This document shows positions 56,740-64,000 of a stretch of DNA of 64,000 bases, in pieces; the first letter of the stretch is position 1, and each line of letters begins with the position of its first letter. Position numbers and translations under genes: made by a program. The notes under the pieces were generated by a model. It worked only from the letters and a program-made list of their open reading frames with translations. It was not told the DNA's origin and searched no databases. Source of the DNA: Bifidobacterium lemurum (GTDB lineage: Bacteria; Actinomycetota; Actinomycetes; Actinomycetales; Bifidobacteriaceae); assembly GCF_014898175.1 (NCBI RefSeq), contig NZ_CP062948.1:1488001-1552000 (forward strand), in the 5' to 3' direction.

Positions 56740-59700
56740 ATGGTACGGAACATAATCGGCGATGGTGCCAGAGCGCTGGTCGCGATCGCGCTGGCCGCCA
56801 TGACCGTGCTGACCGTGTTGGCCGCCATGGCGTGCGTGATGCCGGTCATGGCTCAGGAACCGGCCGCGGCGGAACCCTATGCGAGCGTCTCCATCGAAAA
56901 GCTGGCGGACGGCACGGGCCACGGCACGGCCGCGCAGACCTTCATCAACTCGTCCAACGGATTCCTCCCGGGCGACGAGTCCGCCGACGACGGCGTGGTC
57001 GCCTCCGCGGACACCGTCGCCTATCTGCTGCGGCTGCGGTTCACCGCGGCGGGGCAGCGGGACGTCCGCGTGGAGTGGGATCTGCCGGAACAACTGTCCG
57101 CCCTGGACATCGGCTGCTATGCGGGCCGCATCGTCACGGCGACGGCAGACGGCGAATCGGCGTGCCTGTACCATGTGCCGGCCGGCGCCGTCGAATCCCT
57201 GGAACGAGTCGTCACCTTGACCGCGCGGGACACCGGTGGCGTGGCGGTCGACGGTGTGCGGCCGACCGTCTCCTTCTCCCGGCAGGGAGGGCGCGGCTAT
57301 ACCGTTCGGCCGGAAGCGTTGACCATCGTCAGCGCGCCCCGCGCCGACCTGGTGGTCGACAACGGCGGTCTCGGCGACGCGGGCGACAAAACGGAACGTG
57401 TCAGCGCATGGACGCAATCCGGCCAGGTGAGCGGATGGTTCGACCTGCGCATCCGCCATCTGACCTACCCGGGGCATACGACCACCCATGGCGCCAGCGG
57501 CGCGGGCGAATGGAGCGCCACCGTCGACGTCTCCGCGTTCCCCGCCTCCACCACATGGACGGTGGGCGGAACGCCGGTCGCGGCCTCGAACGGCCGGCTG
57601 CGTATCGAACGCGCGAAAGGCGAACAGCGCCTCGAATGGTCGATTCCCGCCGTCGATCCGACGATCCGAGGCATGGCCGAAGGCGGCGTCATCGACCTGG
57701 ACATCCACGTCGCGCCCGACAAGGGCGGTTTCCAAGCGCGGGGAGAGACGGCCCTGGCCAACAACGGCGACGGCGGACAGCCGGGCGACGGCATGGCGCG
57801 CGACGAATCCACCCGAGACGAGCGCACCGGGGCGATCGCCGGCTATCCGTACGCCAACAACGACTACAGCCGCGCGATCATCGAACGGCCCGCCAGATGG
57901 CAAAGCGAAGGCGACCATATGTTCGGCCGATACGATCCGCTGGCACCGGCGATTCCCTCCGGATCGACGCGATTCGACCGCGAAGGGCGCGAATTCGCCG
58001 CATCCGGTGCCACGCGCGCCGTCGGCGATCAAGGCGTGGCGCGCGACACGCAAGTGCTGCATCGTCTGGTGCTCTGGCCCGGCAATATGCCGGATTGCGA
58101 GCGAAACTGCGATGCGCGGCTCTCCTACCAGTGGGACCGCGCGCAGGAACGCTACAACGGCGACCTGCGGGTGCTGCTCGACGGGCAGCCGTTGGACAGT
58201 CGCCTGTGGTGGGTGGAATGGAGCGCGGACATACTTCCCGACGCGTCCGGCGATGACGGCGTATGGCATACGGGAACCCCGGACGCCACGGCCCGGGCCA
58301 TACGGCTGCGCCTGCGCGACGACATCGGATACGGCGGCGCGTCGGACGGCGGCACGCTGGAGATGCGTTTCGTCAGCCGCGCCATCGCCGATCCGGCCCG
58401 CGGCAACGTGCGGGTGGAAGGCGAGACGCGGATGCGCATGGGCGACCGGCTCACCAGCAAACCCCTCGCCTCCGGCTATTGGGTGGTGGCGCCGGGGAAT
58501 CCGGAAGCGACGTTGAAGGCGGACGCGCAAGCCACGTCCAGCGACGGATTGAAGGCCGACCCGCTCGATCTGCGCCCATCGGATGTCGTCACCTACACCA
58601 TCACGCCGCATATCGCCAATATCGCCGACTCGTCCACCCCGCTCACCGCCACCGTGACGGCCGGCCTGCCCGAAGGGCTGACCACTGTGGAGAATCTCAC
58701 GCCCCAATGGACGATGCGCCGCGACGGACGCACGTTGACCTTCACCCTCGCCGGGCATACGCCACCGTATGACGCGGACGGCGACGCCTCCCTGCCCGCC
58801 ATCCGATGGAGCGCCACCGTCTCCAACCTCGCGCAGGGCACGCTCGCCTCGGCCTGCGGCATGCGGGCGCTCGCCGCAGGCGCCGCCGCCGTCTCGAACA
58901 CCGCCAGCACGCAGGTGGCCGTCAGCCGGGCGGATATGCACGCCGCGCGCGTGACGGCGCTCGACGAACGCGTGGAGGCGGGGGACAAGCTGCGTTGGCG
59001 TTTCAACATCGTCGACCGCGGCGTCGCACGCGAGGGAACGGTCACCACGGTGCTGCGCCTGCCCTCCAATCAGGACTCCGCCATGACCGGCGCGAACAAC
59101 ACCGGCCTCGACGGCACATGGAAGGAATACACTCTCGGATCGTCGGCCTTCCACGGCCGTCCCGCCCTCGCCGGACCCGTGGAATTGGATGGGGAGAACA
59201 CCAGCGAAGGCACCTCCGTGGCCTATGCGACCGACGGGAGATACTCCGACGATCCCCGCTACTACCAGTGGCGCGCGTGGGACGACCTCTCCCAAAGCGA
59301 ACGGGCTCGCATCACCGCCATCCGCATCATCTCACCGTTCACCCGCACCTCCACGCGCATGGCCTGCGCGCAGGGAGTGGTCACCCTGACCGCGGACGGC
59401 AGCCAGACCGACGACCTCTACCATCTATGGATCGGCCGCAGCCGTTTCAGCGCCGGCGCCATAACCGCCACCATGCCCTGGCCCGACCGCATCCGCGTAT
59501 CCGACGCCTCCATCGCAGGGCGTCTGTGGTGGGACGAGAACGGCGACGGGCGTGTGGACGCCGCGGAATCCGGCATCGCCTCCGTCACCGTCAGCCTATG
59601 GCGGGCGGACGGGCAAGGAGCGGCCGTCGGCACCGCGCTCGCCACCACACGCACCGCGGCGGATGGCGGCTACCGTTTCGATCGGCTACGGCACGGCGAC

Positions 59701-62700
59701 TACCTCGTCACCGTCGCCCGCGACGGCGAATACGGCGTGCCCCGCCAGCGCGACGACTACTACGGGCGGGCGCACACGGTGCGCAACACCGCCACATGGA
59801 ACGCGCGCTTCGGCACCCAGGCAACGGACGTCAGCGACCGCATCGCGCTGGGCGTCGGCGAGACGCTCGCGCATGTGAACTTCGGATACGACGCGCCGGA
59901 TCCCAAAATCACCGTCGACAAAACCCAGACCAGACTCGAATGCCCCGACGACGCGGCCGAGGCGTGCACGGTCGCCTGGGATGTGATCGTCGACAATGTG
60001 GGAGACCAGAGCGTCGACGCCGACGGCATGCTGACGGACCGCACCAGCGACGACGTCACCGCGCTCGCCGCCACGGCCGGCACCATCGCCCACACGCCCG
60101 ACAGCGAGGTCGTGTTCTCCTCCGTGCATTCCGGCGGCACCTTCGCCTACGCCATCGACACGCAAGGCCACCTGTGGAGCTGGGGCCGCAACGACTACGG
60201 GCAGTTGGCGCTTGGCGACACCACGGACCGGCACGCGCCCACCATGGTGCCTACCGACCGCACGTTCGCGACGGTCGAAACGACCACCAACGGCATGCTC
60301 GCCCTTGACACGCAAGGGCGTCTGTGGGCGGCCGGGCAGAACCAGCGCAATGTGCTGGGCGACGCCGACAGCGCCGCCAACTACGCCTGGAACGACAAAA
60401 CCGGCTTCTCCACCCTGCATGCGGTGATGCCGGAGCGCGCATGGGCGAGCGTGAGCGTGTCCGACGGACTGACCCTCGCCATCGACTCCCAAGGGCGTCT
60501 GTGGAGCTGGGGCGCGCTCAGCGACGGCCTCGGCGTGGGACGCGCCGCCACCTCATCCGTGGCGTCCTCATGGATCGAAGCCACCCGCCTGTCCCTCGAC
60601 CAGACCTTCTCCACGGCGCAGGCCGGCAGCAGCGCGGCGTTCGCCATCGACACGCAAGGGCGTCTGTGGAGCTGGGGAGACGACTGCCGGTTCGGATCGC
60701 AAGGCAGCTGCGGCGCGTTGGGCGACGGCACCACCGGCGGGCGCACCTCCCCGGCCAAAGTGATGTCCAACCGCACGTGGCGCGACGTGGTCGTCTCCGG
60801 CAGCGTCACCAATTGCACCGTGCTCGCCTTGGACACCTCCGGCAAGCTTTGGGTCTGGGGGCAAAACGCGGCGCAACGGACATTATGGAACCTCGGCATC
60901 GACGCGCGGTCCGCGGCCACCCCCACCGCCATCATGACGGGGCGGACATGGACCGCCATCGCCGGAGGCGACGTGAAAGCCGCCATCGACGCGCAAGGAC
61001 ACATCTGGATGTGGGGATCGAACGCCCACGGCGTCTACGGCGACGGAACCACCAGCGCCAGCGTCACGCCCCGACTGGTGCGAGACGACCGCGCGCATAT
61101 CGCGATATCGAACGGCATGGCCACCCTTGCTCTGGACGTGGATGGCCGCATCAGAAGCACCGGCGTGGGCAAACGCGGCGCTTTAGGCCTCGGTCCAAAC
61201 GTCACCGCCGTGACCGTCCCCACGTTGGTCGATATGCGCGAAGCCGGCGAACTGTCGGATTCCACCGCCGTTCCGGTCACGCCCGTCAGCGTGGGGCAGA
61301 CGGGCGACCTCGTTGAACGCGTCTATCGTCTGCCGGCCGCCATCGCGCCCGGCGAACGGATGGTGTTCCATTTCAGCGGCTCGGTGACGCGCTCCGAACA
61401 ACGTCGGCCCATCGTCAACCAAGCGTGGTTCGACTCCCCGGACACGCCATACGCGGGCGTTCCCCATGCGCGTTCGGCGGGCGTGGACGAACCGGAACCT
61501 CCCGACGCCGTACGGCTGAACGCCGCCACCCACGACGTCGTGGGCAATGCCACATGCCGCAGCGGCGGCGACTACGCGTCGGCCGGACTTGAACATTCCT
61601 TCGCCGCGGGCAACGAAGACTCCTGCGACCAAGTGGGCGCGATGGTCCCCGCCGGCTCCACCGCGCCCGTGCCCGGGTCGATCGGCGGCCTCGCCTGGCT
61701 GGACGGCAACGCGAACGGATTGCGCGACGCCGGCGAACGCATGCTCGGCGGGGCGGTGACCGTCTCCTTGTGGTCGTTGGACGCTTCCGGCGGCGAAACC
61801 AAAATCGACGAAACCGTCACCGATGAGAACGGACGGTACGTCTTCGACCGGCTCGCCATGGGCGATTACCGTATTTGGTTCGCTTTGGGAGACGCGCGAT
61901 ACGGCTTCACCGCACCAGGCCAAGGCAATGGCGTCAATGATTCCGATGCCAGCGACCGCGCCGTCGACTATGGCGGCACCGGCGTGCTGACGTTACGCGC
62001 CGCCTCCTCATCCCACGACCACGTCGACGCCGGCGCGGTCGTCACCAGCCCGACCATCGGCCTGCTGCCCTTCGCGGGCGGCAGCGCCATGGCCGCGCCC
62101 CTCCTGTTCCTCACGCTGATCGGCGGCCTTGCCGTCGTAGGCGCGAGGCGCAACCCCATCACCACTATCGGAAAGGACACCATCATGACCCGCACCTCCA
62201 CCATCGCCTCCCTCGCCGCCGCGGCGGCCATCGCGATACTCGCCGTCGCAGGCGTCGCCCCCGGCGCTTTCGCCGCCGATTCCGCCGTGGATCTCGCCAG
62301 CAAGGAGAGCATCACCATCAGCTCCACCGGAGCTCTCGCCGGACACAGCTTCACCGCCGCGAACCTGGCCGAATACATTGCCGCCCAAACCGACGGCACC
62401 GTGCTCACCGGCGTGGATATGAGCACCAACGGCAAACTCACATCGGCCGTCGCCTCCGCGCTGGATCAGATCGACACCGACTCCGCCAAAGCCGGTGTGC
62501 AGAAACCCGCCTATGATGCGAAGAATCCCATGAAATGGGTGTCGACGAATCTGCGCGAGAACGCGACGCCGCAATGGTCCGGCCAGCTGCGCGAATTGGC
62601 CGGTCTGCTCGCGCGGGACGCCACGGTCACGGCCGCCGCGACGAGCAAGGCGACGGTAAACGGCGCCACGGCCACATTCTCGGGTCTCACTCCCGGCGTG

Positions 62701-63852
62701 TATCTGATCCTCGACTCCACCGCCGCGGGCACGCCTGCGTCCCTGCCGATGATCGTAAGCACCAAGGCCGGCGGGAAAAGCTTCGCGACGATGACGTTGG
62801 GCACGGCGCGGATCAAGCTCTCCGCCGTCGCGCCGCCGGTGAAGAAGATTCTGGAATCCGACGGAAACTCCACCAAAACCGTGGACGCGACGCATGCCGC
62901 CATCGGCGAATCCATCACCTACCGCATCACCCAGCAGGTGCCGAATTGGACCGGCTATGACGGCTATCGGCTGCATGTGGTGGACAGCTTGGGCGAGGGG
63001 CTGACCTATGGAGAACTGGTCGGCATCAAGGTGAACGGCAAGGCGCTGCAGTCCGACCAGTTCCTGGAGAAGCTTTCGGGACGGACCGCCACATGGACGA
63101 TGGGCGGTGCGGGCGACGATATCCTCGCCACGCAGGCGCTGCGCACGGTGTTCGCGCCGGGAGCGAGCATCCAGATCGACTACCGCGCGAGCATCAATGC
63201 GCAAGGCGTGATCGCGGGCGCGGGCAATCCGAACAGCGTCAAACTCAGCCATACCGCCGACCAACGCGACAAGGGCGTGATGCGCGAGGTGCCGGGCAAC
63301 ACCGTCACCGCATACACCGGGGCGTTCAGTCTGAACAAAATCGATGGGCAGGGCGCCGCCATCGACGCTTCGTTGGGTGCCCGATTCCACATATATAAGG
63401 TGGAGAACGGCACGCGTTCCGGAAACGCGCTTAAGTTCTCGAACACCGGTTCGGGCGCATACACGTTGGCGGCCGACCAGCAGGGCTCCGGTCTGGTCAG
63501 CGACATTCCGGCCGGCAAGGCCACGCTGAACGGTATGGATGGGGAATACGAGGTCGTCGAGGCGAGCGCGCCGCAAGGCTATCTCTCCGCGTTCAAGCCG
63601 ACGTTCCGGGTGTCGGTGACCACCGGCGCGAAAGGCGTCACCCTGACCATGACCAAGCGCGACGGCGACGGCCTCGCCTCCATCGATTCCGTGAACACCA
63701 GGCAGGTCAATGTCGTGAATCTCACATCGATGACCCAGCTGCCGATGACGGGCAGCACCATGCTGACCATCATGTCGGTCGTCGCGGTTCTGCTGATCAC
63801 GGGCGGCGGCGCGTTGACCCTCTGCATGTCGCGCAAGGTCGGCGGTCGATGA
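56740..63852 (+). CDS. Giant surface protein with RCC1-type propeller, read in frame into a pilin
   Basis: 2370 codons without a stop. Residues 1-1815: signal peptide (AQEP near 38), beta-sandwich/isopeptide-type domains, an SdrD_B domain (about 925-1040), seven RCC1-like repeats (about 1126-1490; each with AIDTQGRLWSWG-type phrase), a second SdrD_B (about 1648-1740), then a sorting-like LPFAGG signal (about 1776), hydrophobic helix and ARR. Instead of a stop, the frame runs on 16 residues into a second signal peptide and complete pilin (see 62185). AAGGAG 7-8 bases before the ATG supports the start. Probably a pilus tip or accessory adhesin. Confidence 0.8.
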   Translation: MVRNIIGDGARALVAIALAAMTVLTVLAAMACVMPVMAQEPAAAEPYASVSIEKLADGTGHGTAAQTFINSSNGFLPGDESADDGVVASADTVAYLLRLRFTAAGQRDVRVEWDLPEQLSALDIGCYAGRIVTATADGESACLYHVPAGAVESLERVVTLTARDTGGVAVDGVRPTVSFSRQGGRGYTVRPEALTIVSAPRADLVVDNGGLGDAGDKTERVSAWTQSGQVSGWFDLRIRHLTYPGHTTTHGASGAGEWSATVDVSAFPASTTWTVGGTPVAASNGRLRIERAKGEQRLEWSIPAVDPTIRGMAEGGVIDLDIHVAPDKGGFQARGETALANNGDGGQPGDGMARDESTRDERTGAIAGYPYANNDYSRAIIERPARWQSEGDHMFGRYDPLAPAIPSGSTRFDREGREFAASGATRAVGDQGVARDTQVLHRLVLWPGNMPDCERNCDARLSYQWDRAQERYNGDLRVLLDGQPLDSRLWWVEWSADILPDASGDDGVWHTGTPDATARAIRLRLRDDIGYGGASDGGTLEMRFVSRAIADPARGNVRVEGETRMRMGDRLTSKPLASGYWVVAPGNPEATLKADAQATSSDGLKADPLDLRPSDVVTYTITPHIANIADSSTPLTATVTAGLPEGLTTVENLTPQWTMRRDGRTLTFTLAGHTPPYDADGDASLPAIRWSATVSNLAQGTLASACGMRALAAGAAAVSNTASTQVAVSRADMHAARVTALDERVEAGDKLRWRFNIVDRGVAREGTVTTVLRLPSNQDSAMTGANNTGLDGTWKEYTLGSSAFHGRPALAGPVELDGENTSEGTSVAYATDGRYSDDPRYYQWRAWDDLSQSERARITAIRIISPFTRTSTRMACAQGVVTLTADGSQTDDLYHLWIGRSRFSAGAITATMPWPDRIRVSDASIAGRLWWDENGDGRVDAAESGIASVTVSLWRADGQGAAVGTALATTRTAADGGYRFDRLRHGDYLVTVARDGEYGVPRQRDDYYGRAHTVRNTATWNARFGTQATDVSDRIALGVGETLAHVNFGYDAPDPKITVDKTQTRLECPDDAAEACTVAWDVIVDNVGDQSVDADGMLTDRTSDDVTALAATAGTIAHTPDSEVVFSSVHSGGTFAYAIDTQGHLWSWGRNDYGQLALGDTTDRHAPTMVPTDRTFATVETTTNGMLALDTQGRLWAAGQNQRNVLGDADSAANYAWNDKTGFSTLHAVMPERAWASVSVSDGLTLAIDSQGRLWSWGALSDGLGVGRAATSSVASSWIEATRLSLDQTFSTAQAGSSAAFAIDTQGRLWSWGDDCRFGSQGSCGALGDGTTGGRTSPAKVMSNRTWRDVVVSGSVTNCTVLALDTSGKLWVWGQNAAQRTLWNLGIDARSAATPTAIMTGRTWTAIAGGDVKAAIDAQGHIWMWGSNAHGVYGDGTTSASVTPRLVRDDRAHIAISNGMATLALDVDGRIRSTGVGKRGALGLGPNVTAVTVPTLVDMREAGELSDSTAVPVTPVSVGQTGDLVERVYRLPAAIAPGERMVFHFSGSVTRSEQRRPIVNQAWFDSPDTPYAGVPHARSAGVDEPEPPDAVRLNAATHDVVGNATCRSGGDYASAGLEHSFAAGNEDSCDQVGAMVPAGSTAPVPGSIGGLAWLDGNANGLRDAGERMLGGAVTVSLWSLDASGGETKIDETVTDENGRYVFDRLAMGDYRIWFALGDARYGFTAPGQGNGVNDSDASDRAVDYGGTGVLTLRAASSSHDHVDAGAVVTSPTIGLLPFAGGSAMAAPLLFLTLIGGLAVVGARRNPITTIGKDTIMTRTSTIASLAAAAAIAILAVAGVAPGAFAADSAVDLASKESITISSTGALAGHSFTAANLAEYIAAQTDGTVLTGVDMSTNGKLTSAVASALDQIDTDSAKAGVQKPAYDAKNPMKWVSTNLRENATPQWSGQLRELAGLLARDATVTAAATSKATVNGATATFSGLTPGVYLILDSTAAGTPASLPMIVSTKAGGKSFATMTLGTARIKLSAVAPPVKKILESDGNSTKTVDATHAAIGESITYRITQQVPNWTGYDGYRLHVVDSLGEGLTYGELVGIKVNGKALQSDQFLEKLSGRTATWTMGGAGDDILATQALRTVFAPGASIQIDYRASINAQGVIAGAGNPNSVKLSHTADQRDKGVMREVPGNTVTAYTGAFSLNKIDGQGAAIDASLGARFHIYKVENGTRSGNALKFSNTGSGAYTLAADQQGSGLVSDIPAGKATLNGMDGEYEVVEASAPQGYLSAFKPTFRVSVTTGAKGVTLTMTKRDGDGLASIDSVNTRQVNVVNLTSMTQLPMTGSTMLTIMSVVAVLLITGGGALTLCMSRKVGGR
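62185..63852 (+). CDS. Pilin of locus 2 (isopeptide-forming, LPMTG), internal in-frame start
   Basis: 555 residues from ATG 62185, which has GGAAAGGA 7 bases upstream. Own signal peptide (ASLAAAAAIAILAVAGVAPGAFAA), pilin domains (KKILESDGNSTKTV ... YRITQQVPNWTGYDGY), E-box YEVVEASAPQGYL and the sorting signal LPMTG (about 520) with membrane helix. It is in frame with the upstream giant gene. As an independent translation product it would be the shaft subunit of locus 2. Confidence 0.85.
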   Translation: MTRTSTIASLAAAAAIAILAVAGVAPGAFAADSAVDLASKESITISSTGALAGHSFTAANLAEYIAAQTDGTVLTGVDMSTNGKLTSAVASALDQIDTDSAKAGVQKPAYDAKNPMKWVSTNLRENATPQWSGQLRELAGLLARDATVTAAATSKATVNGATATFSGLTPGVYLILDSTAAGTPASLPMIVSTKAGGKSFATMTLGTARIKLSAVAPPVKKILESDGNSTKTVDATHAAIGESITYRITQQVPNWTGYDGYRLHVVDSLGEGLTYGELVGIKVNGKALQSDQFLEKLSGRTATWTMGGAGDDILATQALRTVFAPGASIQIDYRASINAQGVIAGAGNPNSVKLSHTADQRDKGVMREVPGNTVTAYTGAFSLNKIDGQGAAIDASLGARFHIYKVENGTRSGNALKFSNTGSGAYTLAADQQGSGLVSDIPAGKATLNGMDGEYEVVEASAPQGYLSAFKPTFRVSVTTGAKGVTLTMTKRDGDGLASIDSVNTRQVNVVNLTSMTQLPMTGSTMLTIMSVVAVLLITGGGALTLCMSRKVGGR

Positions 63853-64000
63853 TGAGAGGGCGGGCCGCATGGGATGGATTCCTCGCGGACGATCCGGGAT
63901 CCGTGGATGGCGGCGCGGCCGTCGACGGCCATGCGGCCGGCCTTGAGTCCCGCAGACGTCTGCGCGCGCGCATGTCGCGCGCGTGGACGGCGCGGTTCCT
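63849..64000 (+). CDS. Start of a gene overlapping the pilin, probably the locus 2 sortase (partial)
   Basis: ATG 63849 overlaps the pilin stop (ATGA). The visible N-terminus (50 codons) is Gly/Ala-rich and then strongly basic (SRRRLRARMSRAWTARF), as in the cytoplasmic N-terminus of a class C sortase before its first membrane helix. Locus 1 has the same ATGA-coupled sortase last. The gene continues beyond the window, so the call rests on context. Confidence 0.55.
   Translation, partial: MMRGRAAWDGFLADDPGSVDGGAAVDGHAAGLESRRRLRARMSRAWTARF

Noticed and set aside
56689..59295. Open frame of 868 codons opposite the giant surface protein
   Set aside because: Antisense shadow with His/Arg/Gly-rich composition; the plus strand shows signal peptide and domain structure.

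Overview
The window is a high-GC actinobacterial chromosome segment, most likely Bifidobacterium. The pointers are overall base composition, the gene families (GatCAB, DUF2469, DUF3152, Rho with a long Arg-rich insert, GlgE, carbohydrate genes each paired with a LacI regulator) and two sortase-dependent pilus loci typical of that genus. Species cannot be assigned. Most of the window is ordinary core chromosome; the accessory interest is in the pilus loci, the copper ATPase, two accessory ATP-binding genes and an unusual set of intergenic repeat arrays.

Layout. 0-3 kb: rpsR-rplI, tRNA-Lys(CUU), an aquaporin/glycerol facilitator and a DUF3152 zincin-like protein. 3.4-5.9 kb: LacI regulator plus ribokinase with upstream operators. 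5.9-9.5 kb: divergent copper module (CopA-type ATPase fused to a YHS domain, and CsoR). 9.5-14.1 kb: rmuC, a degenerate phosphoribosyltransferase, a SpoU methyltransferase and a DUF4143 ATPase preceded by 23-bp repeats. 14.6-20.2 kb: ABC exporter and gatC-gatA-gatB. 20.5-26.1 kb: GNAT acetyltransferase, DUF2469, FAD oxidoreductase, rho. 26.4-31.5 kb: HigBA-like remnant, a GH32-MFS-LacI sugar locus, chorismate mutase. 31.8-39.3 kb: pilus locus 1 (tip pilin with a G10 tract, major pilin, small HTH protein, class C sortase). 39.7-49.6 kb: valS, an orphan solute-binding protein, nth, a GlnR-like regulator, a membrane protein, mntP with a structured leader, MerR plus acetyltransferase, ppa. 49.7-52.1 kb: an AlbA/Schlafen-type ATP-binding gene between two 151-bp direct repeats, then a large mirror-symmetric repeat array. 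52.1-54.4 kb: glgE. 54.4-64 kb: a DnaA-box cluster and pilus locus 2 (thioester surface protein, a giant RCC1-propeller surface protein read in frame into a pilin, and the start of the next gene, probably a sortase).

How the parts work together. Each pilus locus carries the usual set of shaft pilin, large tip or accessory adhesin and dedicated sortase; locus 1 also has a candidate phase switch (G10) and a strong hairpin after the major pilin. The GH32 hydrolase, SLC45-like permease and LacI regulator form one sugar-uptake unit with a near-perfect 32-bp operator. CsoR probably represses the divergent copper ATPase.

The most unusual material is twofold. First, several noncoding loci share one architecture: a short oligonucleotide iterated on one side, its reverse complement iterated on the other, and an AT-rich core between. 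Two of them (840-1013 and 51624-51940) have unrelated arm motifs but nearly the same core, TTGAAATTCCAAC. Second, the copper ATPase keeps its catalytic motifs but appears to lack almost the whole nucleotide-binding domain, and its reading frame contains dispersed-repeat sequence.
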